From: Rhodobacteraceae bacterium D3-12
Lineage (GTDB): Bacteria > Pseudomonadota > Alphaproteobacteria > Rhodobacterales > Rhodobacteraceae
Reading direction: 5' to 3'
Assembly: GCA_025916135.1 (NCBI GenBank)
Contig: CP104793.1
Coordinates: 1,612,001-1,676,000 of the forward strand
Length of the DNA stretch: 64,000 nucleotides
Below, in pieces: positions 46,558 to 57,345 of the stretch (position 1 is its first letter; each line of letters starts with the position of its first letter). A model generated the notes under the pieces. It was not told where the DNA came from. It made no database searches and worked only from the letters and a program-made list of their open reading frames with translations. Position numbers and translations under genes: made by a program.

Positions 46558-46818
46558 CGTCGTTTCTCCTAGTTTGGTCCTGCCCGCGGAGTGCGGCAGG
46601 TCGGCGTAGTCAGTGCAAGATCGAGTGACTGGGCCGTGTAGGAGCAGTGGTCGATAGTGGTAACGTCGCTATAAATAATTGGAATCGGGCGCGATGAAAA
46701 TCAAGAAAAATTTTTGTAACAGCCTTTTAGGAAGGTGAAATAGGCGGGGATTTGCCCGTTAAACGCGAGTTTGGGATGCGCAATTAAACCGCTAGAGCCG
46801 CCAAATCGGGGCAAAAGG

Positions 46819-48363
46819 TTAACCGAGTTTCACATCCGCCGACGCCCCAAGCGCCGAGCAGAGAGACTGGAATCGCGCCTCGGCGACCTCACCATAAAGC
46901 GGGGCGGAATCGCGGTTGAGATGCAGCTCCAAGACCTTCTTCTTGGGGCGGTATTTAAGCTGGCCCAGCTCGGCGTCTTTCTTGAGCCAGAGCATCGCGC
47001 CAAAGCGCATCGCCTTGCCGACCACCTCGGCGGCGTTCTGCTCGGCTTCGGAGATCAGCGCGAATTGGTCGTCAAACCGCGTGCCCTTGCGCGAGTTGGA
47101 ATAGCGGTGCAGCAGCGACAGCCCGAGGAAGATCCGCTCGGAATGGCGCAACCCCCCGAGGTTGGCGCGGGTGGCGTTGTCGAAACAGACCTCGGCGCGG
47201 TAATCGGGGTGGGCGCGCCATGTCACGTCATGCAACAGGCAGGCCGCCTTGATCAGGCGCTTGCGTTCGGGGGCGGCGGTGTTGAACAGCGGCAGGATAA
47301 ACTCATAAAGTGTGCGGCCAAAACCGGGCAGGCGGGCGTCTTTGGTTTCGGCAAACTGGCAGGCTTCGATCAGCGGATCACGGTCACGCAGGCGTTGCGG
47401 CATCTGCTCGTAAAGCATGCCTTCGCGGATGCCATAGGAGGAGATCGCGATGTCGCGCGGATGGAAGGTTTTGACAACCTCGCGCAGCACTTCGAGGGCG
47501 ACCGGCACCAGTGCCATCCGAGAGCTTGAGACGCCGCACTGTAGGCGCAGCTCTTCTGGATCATGCTTGGCGATATAGTCGGCGGTGGCCGAAACCGCTT
47601 TGCGGCTCATCCGATATTCATGAAGCACATGAAGGGGATAGCCGCGTCTGTGCATGTCGATTTTGGCGATTGCACGCCATGAGCCACCGACCAGAAACAG
47701 GCGGTTGTGTTGCTCGCCCATGGTATCGCGTAGGTCGGACATGACCGATTTGATGTGGGCCTTGCGCCCCTTCTTGCCGCCCTTGATCCCCTTGAGCTGG
47801 AGCGGGCCGAGGCGGGAGCTGACGCGGCGGCCGACCTCGCCGCCGTTGATCTCGGCCAGCTCCATCGAGGCGCCGCCGATGTCACAGACAAGCCCATAGG
47901 CACCGGGCCAACCGAGCAGCACGCCCTGAGCCGAGAGGCGCGCCTCTTCCAGACCGTCGATCACATGGAGTTTGAGGCCGGTTTCGGCCTCGACAAGGTC
48001 ACGAAACTCTGACCCGTCTTCGGCGTCACGCACGGCGGCGGTGGCGACGGCGGTCAGCGGGCCGGTGTTCATCCCTTCGGCAAGGCGCTGAAAGCGGCGG
48101 ATCGCCGAGAGGGCGCGAACCCGGCCTTGAGGGCTCAAACGGTTGGTTTCGCTGATGGATTCACCCAAGCCGCACATGATTTTTTCGTTGAAAAAATACG
48201 CCGGAGATCGGGCCGCCCCGTCAAACACCACAAGGCGGACCGAGTTGGAGCCAACATCGACCACACCAACACGCGACAGCGCGCGGGCAGAAGGATCATC
48301 GAAAAGCGGACGGCCAAAGGGGCCAAAATCGCCTGATGTCGCGTGAGTTTCGCCGTCCATCAT
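46819..48363 (-). CDS. ppx: Exopolyphosphatase/guanosine-pentaphosphatase family
   Basis: This 514-residue ASKHA-fold phosphatase releases phosphate from polyphosphate or pppGpp. It has GVVDVGSNSVRLVVFDG at the N-terminus, GLVCDIGGASMELAEI in the second phosphate loop, and a C-terminal HD-like region with CLLHDVTWRAHPDYRAE. The start is at 48363, or three bases later. It lies downstream of ppk on the same strand, so polyP synthesis and breakdown are linked. Confidence 0.92.
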   Translation of the reverse strand: MMDGETHATSGDFGPFGRPLFDDPSARALSRVGVVDVGSNSVRLVVFDGAARSPAYFFNEKIMCGLGESISETNRLSPQGRVRALSAIRRFQRLAEGMNTGPLTAVATAAVRDAEDGSEFRDLVEAETGLKLHVIDGLEEARLSAQGVLLGWPGAYGLVCDIGGASMELAEINGGEVGRRVSSRLGPLQLKGIKGGKKGRKAHIKSVMSDLRDTMGEQHNRLFLVGGSWRAIAKIDMHRRGYPLHVLHEYRMSRKAVSATADYIAKHDPEELRLQCGVSSSRMALVPVALEVLREVVKTFHPRDIAISSYGIREGMLYEQMPQRLRDRDPLIEACQFAETKDARLPGFGRTLYEFILPLFNTAAPERKRLIKAACLLHDVTWRAHPDYRAEVCFDNATRANLGGLRHSERIFLGLSLLHRYSNSRKGTRFDDQFALISEAEQNAAEVVGKAMRFGAMLWLKKDAELGQLKYRPKKKVLELHLNRDSAPLYGEVAEARFQSLCSALGASADVKLG

Positions 48364-48526
48364 AGTCCCCCTGCGGGTCGTTCAGCGCGGTTTTAGGACA
48401 CCGAGGGAAACGGGTCAATGAAGGCATTGTCGCAGAGGCAAAAAAGCTCGGGCTGACCTTGGGTTAAGCTGGCAGAGGTTAAGAGAGCGCGCTGTGGCGT
48501 AAGTTTTGGCGTCCGGTCGAAAAGGG

Positions 48527-48570
48527 GGGGTGACATTCGGCTGACTCCCGGCTGACATCCGGCTGCCGGG
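48527..48570. repeat. Four-unit 11-bp-period array, locus 2
   Basis: Units read GGGGTGACATT, CGGCTGACTCC, CGGCTGACATC and CGGCTGCCGGG, matching the design at 20584-20627 unit by unit. It lies in the 273-bp gap between ppk and ppx, with GTTAACGCAG 30 bases to its right. Confidence 0.7.
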
Positions 48571-48636
48571 GGGCGTGCGGTTTGGCGGAGGGGCAAAGTG
48601 TTAACGCAGGCACCCCTCGCTGGACCGGCTTGGCGC

Positions 48637-50811
48637 TCAATCCTCGCTATGGGTCAGCTGTGGCACATCCGACGCGCCAGCAGAGCCGCGACCCGACAGC
48701 GAAGGGTTCTCCATAAAGAAGCGATGGCAGTTGAACGAGAACACCCCTTCGGGGACTTCGGCGCGGGTAAAGGTGCCATCGGGCGCCATGACCCAGCTTT
48801 GCGATTGATCGGCCATATTGGCGGCCATGACCTGATCCGTGATCTGGGCTTTGACCGTAGCGTTCTTGATCTCGACCAGAGTTTCGACCCGCCGGTTGAG
48901 GTTACGCCCCATCCAGTCAGCCGAGGAAATGAACACCCGTGCCTTCTTGTGCGGCAGCCCCTTGCCGGCGCCGAAACAGACGATGCGCGAGTGTTCCAAG
49001 AACCGCCCGACGATGGATTTCACGCGGATATTCTCGGACAGGCCCTTGATGCCGGGGCGCAGGCCACAGATGCCACGGATCACGAGGCTGATCTTTACCC
49101 CGGCCTGGCTTGCGGCATAGAGCGCGTCGATCACTTCGGAATCGATCAGCGCGTTCATCTTGGCCCAGATTTCCGCCGGGCGGCCCGCTTTGGCGTGTTC
49201 GATTTCGGCGCCGATCATCTCAAGCAGTTTCGGCTTGAGAGAGATCGGCGAGATCGACAAGTTTTCAAGCGAATCCGGCTGGGCATAGCCCGACAGGTAG
49301 TTGAACACTTTGGTCGCGTCGCGCCCCATGCCGGCATCGCAGGTGAACAGCGACAGGTCGGTATAGATGCGCGCCGTGATCGGGTGGTAATTGCCGGTGC
49401 CAAAATGGGTGTAAGTGACCAGCTTGTCGCCTTCACGGCGCACCACGGTCGAAATCTTGGCGTGGGTTTTGAGGTCAAGAAAGCCATAGACCACATGCGC
49501 CCCGGCGCGTTCAAGGCGGCGCGATTGGCGGATGTTGGCGGCCTCGTCAAAGCGCGCTTTAAGCTCGACAAGGGCGGTGACGGATTTGCCATCCTCGGCG
49601 GCCTCGCAGAGCGCCGAGACGATCGGGCTGTCGCGCGAGGTGCGATACAGCGTCTGCTTGATCGCCACCACATCGGGGTCGGTTGCGGCCTGTGCAAGGA
49701 AGCGCACCACCATGTCGAAGGTTTCGTATGGGTGGTGCAGCAGCATGTCTTTCTGCTTGATCGCGGCGAACATGTCGCCTTCGAAATCCTGCACCCGTTC
49801 GGGGACGCGCGGCGAAAACGATGGCCACAGCAGATCGGGGCGCGAGTCGATCACCAGCTCGCCAAGGTTGGCCATGCCGATCATGCCTTCGACCTCGACG
49901 ATCTCGTCATTGGTGACATGCAGTTCGCGCTTGATCATCTCAAGCAGGGCGGAGGGCGCATTGGCCGAGATTTTCATCCGCACCACTTCGCCGCGACGCC
50001 GCCGTTTGAGGGCGGTTTCAAACTCGCGCACAAGGTCTTCGGCCTCGTCCTCGACCTCGAGATCGCTGTCGCGCAACACGCGAAAGGCGCAATGGCCTTT
50101 GAGCGCGTAACCGGGGAACAGCGAGGTGATATGCTCAAGCAGCAGGTCTTCGAGCGGCAGGAAGCGGGTTTGCCCCTCGGGCGCGGGCAGGGCGACAAAG
50201 CGGTCGATCTGATGCGGGATCGGCAGCAAGGCCTGCAGCTTGCGCTTGTCGGATTTGCGTTCAAGTTGCAGCGCAAGGCTGAACCCGGTGTTGGGGATGA
50301 ACGGGAACGGGTGCGCGGGGTCAATCGCCAGCGGTGACAGCACCGGGAAAACCCGGCTGAGGAACATATCCGCAAGGAACGTGCGGTCTTTCGCGCTCAG
50401 CGTGTCGCGCGAGCAGAGCACGATCCCGGCTTCCTCAAGCTCGGCGCTGAGGCGCACGAAGGTGGCTTGCTGATGGGCCATGAGGCGGCGTGCCTCGGCA
50501 TGGATCAGGACCAGCTGTTCCGCCGGGGTTAGCCCGTCAGCGGCGGGGGTGGTGACGCCTTCATGGGTCAGCTCGCGCAGACCAGCCACGCGCACGGTAT
50601 AGAACTCGTCCAGATTGGTGGCCGAGATCGACAGGAAGCGCAGCCGTTCCAACAGCGGCACACGCATGTTGTCGGCCTCTTCCAGCACGCGCCAGTTGAA
50701 GCCGAGCCAGCTAAGCTCGCGGTTAAAGAAGCGGGCGGGGCTTGTCGGGTCGAGCGCGGGCATCTCGGTGGCATCCGGGAAGGGGCTCTCAAGGAAATCA
50801 GCGTTTGTCAT
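48637..50811 (-). CDS. ppk: Polyphosphate kinase 1
   Basis: Ppk1 polymerises the gamma phosphate of ATP into polyphosphate at the membrane. The 724-residue product has the N-terminal [19 protein letters not shown]. The first catalytic-His block is [10 protein letters not shown] and the second is [12 protein letters not shown]. The length matches the family. I used the ATG at 50811 ([10 protein letters not shown]); an in-frame start at 50838 is also open. hdaA lies upstream and ppx downstream on the same strand. Confidence 0.96.
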   Translation of the reverse strand: MTNADFLESPFPDATEMPALDPTSPARFFNRELSWLGFNWRVLEEADNMRVPLLERLRFLSISATNLDEFYTVRVAGLRELTHEGVTTPAADGLTPAEQLVLIHAEARRLMAHQQATFVRLSAELEEAGIVLCSRDTLSAKDRTFLADMFLSRVFPVLSPLAIDPAHPFPFIPNTGFSLALQLERKSDKRKLQALLPIPHQIDRFVALPAPEGQTRFLPLEDLLLEHITSLFPGYALKGHCAFRVLRDSDLEVEDEAEDLVREFETALKRRRRGEVVRMKISANAPSALLEMIKRELHVTNDEIVEVEGMIGMANLGELVIDSRPDLLWPSFSPRVPERVQDFEGDMFAAIKQKDMLLHHPYETFDMVVRFLAQAATDPDVVAIKQTLYRTSRDSPIVSALCEAAEDGKSVTALVELKARFDEAANIRQSRRLERAGAHVVYGFLDLKTHAKISTVVRREGDKLVTYTHFGTGNYHPITARIYTDLSLFTCDAGMGRDATKVFNYLSGYAQPDSLENLSISPISLKPKLLEMIGAEIEHAKAGRPAEIWAKMNALIDSEVIDALYAASQAGVKISLVIRGICGLRPGIKGLSENIRVKSIVGRFLEHSRIVCFGAGKGLPHKKARVFISSADWMGRNLNRRVETLVEIKNATVKAQITDQVMAANMADQSQSWVMAPDGTFTRAEVPEGVFSFNCHRFFMENPSLSGRGSAGASDVPQLTHSED

Positions 50812-50919
50812 GTGGGCCTTATGGGGCGGAATTGTCACGGGAATATGAAGGCGAGGGCGGATTGTGCGCTTGTTGCGGTGGGATGTCCAGATGCGGGGCG
50901 GGGAGCGGGGTGTTCGCGC

Positions 50920-51594
50920 CTATCCCAGCATCCCGTCGAGCACATCTGCGGCGAGCTTGCGGTTGATCTCGCGCCCTTGCGACAGGGCGGCGGCGTCAAG
51001 CGCGCTGACCACCTGTCGGGCCATATCAAAGCTGCGGTCGATGCGGCGCAAAAGATAGGGCAGCGTGTCGGGCGTGGGCGAAAGCTGTCGGTCGGCAAAG
51101 AGCTTCATCAGCACCGCCGCAAGCAAGGCGTCATCCGGCGTTTCAACGATCACCGAGGCGGTGCCCTCCATCCGGCTTCTGAGGTCGGGCAGGCGCAGCC
51201 CCCAACGGCTGGGCGGCACATGCGCGGTAAAGAGAAGCGAGCGCCCCTCGGCAAGGGCGAGGTTGTGCAGGTGGAACAGCGCCACCTCGGCCTCGGCGTT
51301 GCCGGCGATCATGGCGACATCCTCGACCGCGATGTTGCTGCGCGCCAGCTCGGGAATGTCCAGCCGGGGCAGGGCCGTGGCAGGCACGATCTGTGCCGCC
51401 GCCATTTCGGCCCAGACATGGGCGAGATGGGTTTTGCCCGCGCCCGAGGGGCCGATCACGGCCAGCTTGCGGTTGGGCCAATTGGCCCAGTTTTCGACCA
51501 TCCCCACAGCCGTCGCATTCGCGGGAGAGACGAAAAACGCCTCGCGCCCAAGCGCGGTTTTGGCGGGCAGGTCAAAGGAAAGCTGCTGTGGCAT
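50920..51594 (-). CDS. hdaA: DnaA-related replication regulator HdaA
   Basis: HdaA-type proteins promote ATP hydrolysis on DnaA with the help of the sliding clamp, limiting re-initiation. This 224-residue protein has a clamp-binding-like start (MPQQLSFDL) and Walker A IGPSGAGKTH at about residues 47-56. It lacks the DNA-binding domain IV of DnaA. Its ATG overlaps the stop of the AI-2E permease gene (TGATG), which implies coupled translation. It precedes ppk. Confidence 0.92.
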   Translation of the reverse strand: MPQQLSFDLPAKTALGREAFFVSPANATAVGMVENWANWPNRKLAVIGPSGAGKTHLAHVWAEMAAAQIVPATALPRLDIPELARSNIAVEDVAMIAGNAEAEVALFHLHNLALAEGRSLLFTAHVPPSRWGLRLPDLRSRMEGTASVIVETPDDALLAAVLMKLFADRQLSPTPDTLPYLLRRIDRSFDMARQVVSALDAAALSQGREINRKLAADVLDGMLG

Positions 51595-52706
51595 CACTCG
51601 ACAGCGGTCCCGTCCGAGGCGGCCTCGCTGAGGTGTTTGGCCTTGATCTCGACCGCATCAAGCCCGCGATAAAGCCGGCTATCGCGATAGCGGTCGGCAA
51701 AGAACCGCGTCAGCACCCCAAGCGCGGCGGCCAAAGGCACGGCGACCAGCATGCCGACAAAGCCAAACAGCGAGCCGAACACCGACAGCGCAAAGATCAG
51801 CCACACAGGGTGCAGCCCGACCGAATTGCCAACCAGCTTGGGCGTCAGGAAATTGCCCTCGATCACTTGGCCGAGCACGAAAATCCCGGCCACAAGCCCA
51901 AGCGACAGCCAATCGCCCCAGAACTGGAACAGACCCAGCCCGATGGCGAGCGCGCCACCAAGGATCGCGCCGATATAGGGAATAAAGGTCAGCGCCCCGG
52001 CGACAAAGCCGACCACCAGCCCGAATTGCAGCCCGACCAGCATCAGCGCCACGGCGTAATACGTCCCGAGGATCAGGCACACGGTGCCCATACCGCGAAT
52101 AAACGCGGCGAGCGTTTTGTCGATGTCGGTGGCCAACCGGCGGATCACCGGCGCATGATCGCGCGGCAAAAGGTCGTCGATCTTGGCGATCATCCGGTCC
52201 CAATCATAGAGCAGATAGACCGCGACAACCGGCACGATCACGAACAAGAGCACCACGTTGATGATCGAATAGGCCGAGCTGAGCACCGCGTTTAGCAGCT
52301 CTCCGCCACGTTCCTGCACTTTTTCGCCCACGGTGGTGAGCGAGTTGCGCAGCGTGCTGTCGGCATCCATCAAGGACGGGAAGCGATCGGTCAGGAAGGT
52401 TTGCAAGTCCTTGGCCAGCTGCGGCGCGGTATCAAACAGCGCAATCGCCTGTCCGACCAGCGTCGGAATGACCAGCAGCGCCATGATGACAAAAAGCAGA
52501 ATGGCGACCAGCGTGATGATCCCCGTGGCCAACCCGCGCGACGCGCCCATGCTTTCCAGCTTGTCCGCGACCGGATCAAGAAAATACGCCACCGCCCCGC
52601 CCAGAACAAACGGCAGGATCACGTCGCCAAGGAACCACATCGCAAGGCAGAATACCACGGCGGCAATGCCCCAGTATTTAAGCTGATGCTGGACCGGTAA
52701 TGCCAT
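51594..52706 (-). CDS. AI-2E family transporter (PerM-like)
   Basis: The 370-residue product has about eight membrane segments and the family block GFVAGALTFIPYIGAILGGA, followed by VIEGNFLTPKLVGNSVGLHP. Family members are linked to export of small molecules or ions; the substrate is not known here. The ATG at 52706 gives MALPVQHQLKYWG. It overlaps hdaA by one base, is divergent from proS, and heads the hdaA-ppk-ppx run. Confidence 0.9.
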   Translation of the reverse strand: MALPVQHQLKYWGIAAVVFCLAMWFLGDVILPFVLGGAVAYFLDPVADKLESMGASRGLATGIITLVAILLFVIMALLVIPTLVGQAIALFDTAPQLAKDLQTFLTDRFPSLMDADSTLRNSLTTVGEKVQERGGELLNAVLSSAYSIINVVLLFVIVPVVAVYLLYDWDRMIAKIDDLLPRDHAPVIRRLATDIDKTLAAFIRGMGTVCLILGTYYAVALMLVGLQFGLVVGFVAGALTFIPYIGAILGGALAIGLGLFQFWGDWLSLGLVAGIFVLGQVIEGNFLTPKLVGNSVGLHPVWLIFALSVFGSLFGFVGMLVAVPLAAALGVLTRFFADRYRDSRLYRGLDAVEIKAKHLSEAASDGTAVE

Positions 52707-52936
52707 AAAGCCGTATTCCTTCCGCCTTTCGCGCGTCGATACGCCCGCGTCTGTTCCTATGTCGCCGTAGCGTGGTCGCATTTCAAGCCCCGAAATTGAA
52801 ACCACCCGCTTTGCCGTAACCCCGCCGATATGCGCCGCTTTGGTTGGGTTGGCGCCGCGCGCGCTAGCGGATTGCTTGCCACAGTGCAGCAATTCCGTTA
52901 GCTCTCGCAGCGACACTTTTGACAGGATCAAGCCCC

Positions 52937-54289
52937 ATGCGCCTTAGCCGTTATTTTCTGCCCGTCTTGAAAGAAAACCCCTCCGAGGCGCAGATCGTCA
53001 GCCACCGGCTGATGCTGCGTGCCGGGATGATAAAACAAGCCAGCGCGGGGATCTATTCGTGGTTGCCGCTCGGCTTCAAGGTGCTGCGCAAGATCGAGAA
53101 TATCGTGCACGAAGAGCAGGTCCGCGCCGGGCATATTCCGCTGTTGATGCCAACGCTGCAGAGCGCTGATCTGTGGCGCGAGAGCGGGCGGTATGACGCC
53201 TATGGCCCCGAGATGCTGCGCATTCGTGACCGCCACGACCGCGACATGCTGTTTGGTCCGACCAACGAGGAAATGATCACCGATATTTTCCGCGCGCATG
53301 TCAATTCCTACAAAGACCTGCCGATGACGCTCTATCATATCCAGTGGAAGTTCCGCGATGAGATCCGCCCGCGCTTTGGCGTGATGCGGGGGCGCGAGTT
53401 CCTGATGAAGGACGGCTATAACTTTGACCTGACCAAAGAGGACGCGTTGCACGCCTATAACCGCCATCTCGTCAGCTATCTGCGCACCTATGAGCGGATG
53501 GGCCTTCAGGCGATCCCGATGCGCGCCGACAGCGGCCCGATTGGCGGCGATTACACGCATGAGTTCCTTGTGTTGGCCGAAACCGGTGAGTCCGAGGTGT
53601 TTTATGACAGCGAGATCACCGATCTGACCTTTGGTCAGCGCGAGATTGATTATGATGATGTCGATCAGTGTCAGGCGGTGATGGACGAGTTCACCTCGCG
53701 CTATGCCCGCACGGATGAGACCCACGACACCGAGGTGTTCGATGCCGTCCCCGAGGAGCGCCGCCGCGTGGCGCGTGGTATCGAAGTGGGGCAGATCTTC
53801 TACTTCGGCACGATGTACTCCGAGAAACTGGGCGCGACGGTGCAAGGCCCCGAGGGCAAGCCGGTGCATGTGCATATGGGCAGCCACGGCATCGGGGTGA
53901 GCCGTCTGTTGGGCGCGATCATCGAGGCGTCGCATGATGACAATGGCATCATCTGGCCCGAAGGGGTCACGCCGTTCCATGTTGGGATCGTCAACGTCAA
54001 ACAGGGCGACGCCGAGGCCGACGCCGCCTGTGACGCGCTTTATGGTGCGCTTGAGGCGGTCGGGCTTGAGCCGCTTTACGATGACCGCAATGAGCGGGCA
54101 GGGGGCAAGTTTGCGACGATGGATCTGATCGGTCTGCCGTGGCGGATCACGGTCGGCCCGCGCGGGTTGAAAAACGGCGTGGTCGAGCTGACCTCGCGCC
54201 GCACCGGTGAAAGCGAAGAGATGCCGCCGGAAGAGGCGGTCAAGCGGCTGGTGGCGATCTATGAAGGGCACCGCGTGCGCGGGCTTTGA
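52937..54289 (+). CDS. proS: Prolyl-tRNA synthetase, short form
   Basis: This class II synthetase charges tRNA(Pro). The 450-residue product has the ProS N-terminus [20 protein letters not shown], motif 2 around [18 protein letters not shown], and motif 3 [12 protein letters not shown]. It goes straight from motif 2 to the later core without the roughly 180-residue editing insertion found in E. coli ProS. This is the known alphaproteobacterial short type. The ATG at 52937 is used. Confidence 0.96.
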   Translation: MRLSRYFLPVLKENPSEAQIVSHRLMLRAGMIKQASAGIYSWLPLGFKVLRKIENIVHEEQVRAGHIPLLMPTLQSADLWRESGRYDAYGPEMLRIRDRHDRDMLFGPTNEEMITDIFRAHVNSYKDLPMTLYHIQWKFRDEIRPRFGVMRGREFLMKDGYNFDLTKEDALHAYNRHLVSYLRTYERMGLQAIPMRADSGPIGGDYTHEFLVLAETGESEVFYDSEITDLTFGQREIDYDDVDQCQAVMDEFTSRYARTDETHDTEVFDAVPEERRRVARGIEVGQIFYFGTMYSEKLGATVQGPEGKPVHVHMGSHGIGVSRLLGAIIEASHDDNGIIWPEGVTPFHVGIVNVKQGDAEADAACDALYGALEAVGLEPLYDDRNERAGGKFATMDLIGLPWRITVGPRGLKNGVVELTSRRTGESEEMPPEEAVKRLVAIYEGHRVRGL

Positions 54290-54822
54290 GGCCGGATTTC
54301 CCCTGCACGGAATCAAGGGCGTAGCCCGCCGTGCAGCGCCTGCCCGTTCCGGCGGGCTGGCGCTTTGGTGAGGGCGGTACGACGCCTTTGGGGCGCACGG
54401 ATTTGGCAAGATAAACTGCCATCCACCAGCGTTAGAGGCGCCACCCCACGGGCAGGCGCAGCACTCCCTTGCACGGTACCAAAGGCGTAGCCCGCCCATT
54501 GCCGACAGGCGATTTTGCCTACGCAAAATCTGCCGAAAGGGTGCAGCGATGCCGCGCTCCCACGCGGCGGCGATTGGGTAGCGGTGCGCTCCCCACTTGC
54601 CGAGCACAGTTTTGGCCAGCATAAAGCGGCACTTGCAACGGTTGCATCGCCCCCGCGCGCGACAGCAATGCCCGGCTTTCGAATGGGACGATCCAGTCTC
54701 GTGGCAATTTTCATCCGCCCACCTGCCCCCCCAACCCAAACTCCTTGTCGTGCTTATCTTGAGCCTGCCCGCCCCTTCGCCTATAGAGACGCCAAGCAAG
54801 CAATTGAAGTCGGGAGAGCCAA
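54290..54822. repeat. Gene-free stretch with palindromes and direct repeats
   Basis: I find no supportable gene in these 533 bases. They contain a 26-base direct repeat (54305-54330 and 54471-54496, 23 of 26 identical; shared end GGCGTAGCCCGCC). There is a hairpin TGCACGG/CCGTGCA at 54304-54335, and a perfect hairpin GATTTTGC-CTAC-GCAAAATC at 54511-54530 extended by GGC/GCC. The right end has a plausible yebC promoter (TTGAGC, 16 bases, CTATAG, about 54760-54787). Confidence 0.6.
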
Positions 54823-55563
54823 ATGGCCGGCCATTCTAAATGGGCAAATATCCAGCACCGCAAAGGGCGTCAGGACGCAGCACGTTCCAAGCTGTTTTCC
54901 AAGCTCGCCAAGGAGATCACCGTGGCGGCGAAAATGGGCGACCCGGACCCCGACAAGAACCCGCGCCTGCGCCTTGCGGTGAAAGAGGCCAAGTCGCAAT
55001 CCGTCCCCAAGGACGTGATCGACCGCGCCATCAAGAAGGCCTCTGGCGGCGATGCCGAGAACTATGACGAGATCCGCTATGAGGGCTATGGCCCCAATGG
55101 CGTGGCCGTGATTGTCGAGGCGATGACCGACAACAAGAACCGCACCGCAAGCACCGTGCGCTCGACCTTTACCAAACACGGCGGCAACCTGGGTGAAACC
55201 GGCTCGGTCGGCTTCATGTTCGACCGCAAGGGCGAGGTCAGCTACCCCGCCTCGGTCGGGGACGCCGACACGGTGATGATGGCCGCAATCGAGGCGGGCG
55301 CCGAAGACGTGGAAAGCTCGGATGACGGGCATATCATCTGGTGCGCAGACACCGATCTGAACGATGTGTCAAACGCGCTTGAGGCCGAGCTGGGCGAAAG
55401 CGAAAGCACCAAGCTGGTGTGGAAGCCGACCACCACGACCGAGCTGGACCTTGAGGGCATGCAAAAGCTGATGAAGCTGATTGATGCGCTTGAGGACGAC
55501 GACGACGTGCAGCGCGTCACGGCGAATTTCGATGCGTCGGACGAGGTGATGGACCAGCTTTGA
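54823..55563 (+). CDS. yebC: YebC/PmpR-family protein
   Basis: This 246-residue protein begins [19 protein letters not shown] and carries the family blocks [20 protein letters not shown] and [19 protein letters not shown]. YebC proteins are DNA-associated regulators, and recent work links them to relief of ribosome stalling. GGGAGA precedes the ATG. A hairpin and an 11-bp tandem repeat follow the stop. Confidence 0.96.
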   Translation: MAGHSKWANIQHRKGRQDAARSKLFSKLAKEITVAAKMGDPDPDKNPRLRLAVKEAKSQSVPKDVIDRAIKKASGGDAENYDEIRYEGYGPNGVAVIVEAMTDNKNRTASTVRSTFTKHGGNLGETGSVGFMFDRKGEVSYPASVGDADTVMMAAIEAGAEDVESSDDGHIIWCADTDLNDVSNALEAELGESESTKLVWKPTTTTELDLEGMQKLMKLIDALEDDDDVQRVTANFDASDEVMDQL

Positions 55564-55599
55564 TGGGGCGGGGCGACAGGTTTCGCCCCGGTTCATAAG

Positions 55600-55632
55600 G
55601 CTGTCTGTAAGCTGTCTGTAAGCTGTCTGTAA
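55600..55632. repeat. Three-copy 11-bp tandem repeat
   Basis: GCTGTCTGTAA is repeated three times without error and followed by a partial fourth (GCCGTCTGG), 36 bases after the yebC stop. Slippage could change its copy number. Confidence 0.8.
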
Positions 55633-55651
55633 GCCGTCTGGCGGGCGTGCG

Positions 55652-55672
55652 GCCCCGGATCATCTCCGGGGC
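55652..55672. terminator. Hairpin between yebC and the argP-like gene
   Basis: GCCCCGGA and TCCGGGGC form a perfect 8-bp stem with a TCATC loop between two convergent genes. No clear T-run follows on either strand, so its strength is uncertain. Confidence 0.5.
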
Positions 55673-55711
55673 GCGAAACACAGAGGTGGGCGGCAGAGAT
55701 GGGCGTGGGCG

Positions 55712-56656
55712 TTAGCCCGCCTGACGCATCTCGTCCTCAACAGCACCCTCATCGGCGACCGGCTGTCCGACCAGAACCTCGCTGGCGCGGGCTTTGACCG
55801 CTTTGGTCAGCGGTTCAAGCACGGGGCGCATCATGCGGCTGACCTGCCAGTAGAGCGGCTTGTCAAAACTCGCGTTCTCCTCAACCAGCGGCACAAGGAT
55901 ACCGCGCCGCACGAGGCGGCTGACCAGCGGGGCGGGGTTCATGCCCCAGCCGATCCCGCGGCGGGCGGCTTCGACAAACGCCTGCGACGAGGGCATGCCG
56001 TGACTTGGCGGCGTGATGCCCCGACCGAATTGCGTGCTGAGCCATTCGCTCTGCAACCCGTCTTTTTCGTTAAATTGCAGCATCGGCGCGGATTTGAGCG
56101 CCTTGGGCGTGACCCCATCGGGGAAGTATGTCTTCATGAACTTCGGGCTGGCCGTCGCGATATAGCGCAGCGAGCCGAGGGGGATCACGTCACAGCCCTG
56201 AACCGGGCGCGAGGATTGCGTGACCGCAGCCAGAACCTCGCCCTTTTTAAGCCACTCTGCCGAATGGCTCTCGTCGTCGATCACCAGATCGAACAGCGTG
56301 TCATCCAGCCCGTCAAGCGCGCCGAGGAACCATGTCGCAAGGCTGTCGGCGTTGACGGCGACGCGCAGGCGCGCGTGGCCTTTGGCGGTGCTGGTTCCGT
56401 CCTGACCCAGATCGCGGCTGGCTTGATCCTCAAGCAGCGCGACGGCCTCGGCGTGGGCCGAAAGACGGCGGCCCGCGTCGGTGCCGACACATGGGCTTTC
56501 GCGCAAGACCAGCACGGTTCCGACCTGTTCTTCCAGCGCCTTGAGCCGCTGGGAGACCGCCGATTGAGTGATGTTTAATGCACCCGCCGCGGCCTCGAAG
56601 CTGCCAAGCCGTAGAATTGCGGAAAGTGCGGATAGATGCCTGCTATCAAACTGCAT
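55712..56656 (-). CDS. LysR regulator of the ArgP/LysG group
   Basis: The 314-residue LysR protein has an N-terminal helix-turn-helix (LRLGSFEAAAGALNITQSAV followed by SQRLKALEEQVG) and the effector domain of the ArgP/LysG group. These sense lysine or arginine and activate basic amino acid exporters. It is divergent from the LysE-type gene with 89 bp between starts, the classical regulator/exporter pair. The shared gap is AT-rich and probably holds its binding site. Confidence 0.88.
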   Translation of the reverse strand: MQFDSRHLSALSAILRLGSFEAAAGALNITQSAVSQRLKALEEQVGTVLVLRESPCVGTDAGRRLSAHAEAVALLEDQASRDLGQDGTSTAKGHARLRVAVNADSLATWFLGALDGLDDTLFDLVIDDESHSAEWLKKGEVLAAVTQSSRPVQGCDVIPLGSLRYIATASPKFMKTYFPDGVTPKALKSAPMLQFNEKDGLQSEWLSTQFGRGITPPSHGMPSSQAFVEAARRGIGWGMNPAPLVSRLVRRGILVPLVEENASFDKPLYWQVSRMMRPVLEPLTKAVKARASEVLVGQPVADEGAVEDEMRQAG

Positions 56657-56745
56657 AAGACCCTCTGATTTTGTATTATTATGTTTAATTTGTCATAGCG
56701 TGAAACGCGGTTTAATCCAAGGAAAACGTTGATGGGATTTGCCAA

Positions 56746-57345
56746 ATGAGTGCAGCATTTATCGCCGGGTTTTCGCTTGGCTTTTCTCTCATATTGGCGA
56801 TCGGGGCGCAAAATGCCTTTGTTTTGCGTCAGGGGCTGCGGCGCGAACAAGTGCTGGCGACGGTGCTGATCTGTGCGGTTTCAGACGCGGTTCTGATCGC
56901 CGCCGGGGTGGCGGGGTTCGGCGCGCTGGCCGAGGCGCTGCCGGGGTTGGAAACCGTCATGCGCTATGGCGGGGCGGCGTTTTTGCTGGCTTATGGCGCG
57001 CGCAATTTCATCGCCGCGTGGCGTGGGGGCGCGGCGCTGAGCACCGATGGAGAGAGCCGCCATTCGCTGGCCGGTGTGGCGATGACGGTGGTGGCGCTGA
57101 CCTGGCTGAACCCGCATGTTTACCTTGATACGGTGGTCTTGCTGGGGTCGATCTCGGCGCAATACGAGGCCAAGCTGGCGTTCGGGGGCGGTGCGGTGCT
57201 GGCCAGTTTCACGTTCTTTTTCGCGCTCGGCTATGGCGCGCGGTTGTTGTCACCGCTGTTTGCGCGCGCTGTGGCGTGGCGGGTGCTGGATGTGCTCGTC
57301 GGCCTTACGATGTGGGCGATTGCGGCGAAGCTGTTGTGGGGATGA
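56746..57345 (+). CDS. LysE/ArgO-family basic amino acid exporter
   Basis: This 199-residue membrane protein with about six segments has the LysE start GFSLGFSLILAIGAQNAFVL and the block TWLNPHVYLDTVVLLGS. It should export lysine and/or arginine. The ATG at 56746 is used. Its regulator is divergent. Its 3' end overlaps the stop end of the next, convergent LysR gene by 41 bases. Confidence 0.92.
   Translation: MSAAFIAGFSLGFSLILAIGAQNAFVLRQGLRREQVLATVLICAVSDAVLIAAGVAGFGALAEALPGLETVMRYGGAAFLLAYGARNFIAAWRGGAALSTDGESRHSLAGVAMTVVALTWLNPHVYLDTVVLLGSISAQYEAKLAFGGGAVLASFTFFFALGYGARLLSPLFARAVAWRVLDVLVGLTMWAIAAKLLWG

Noticed and set aside
52928-54799. A 623-codon open frame on the minus strand opposite proS
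   Set aside because: Antisense to the well-supported proS gene; no recognisable motif or ribosome site.
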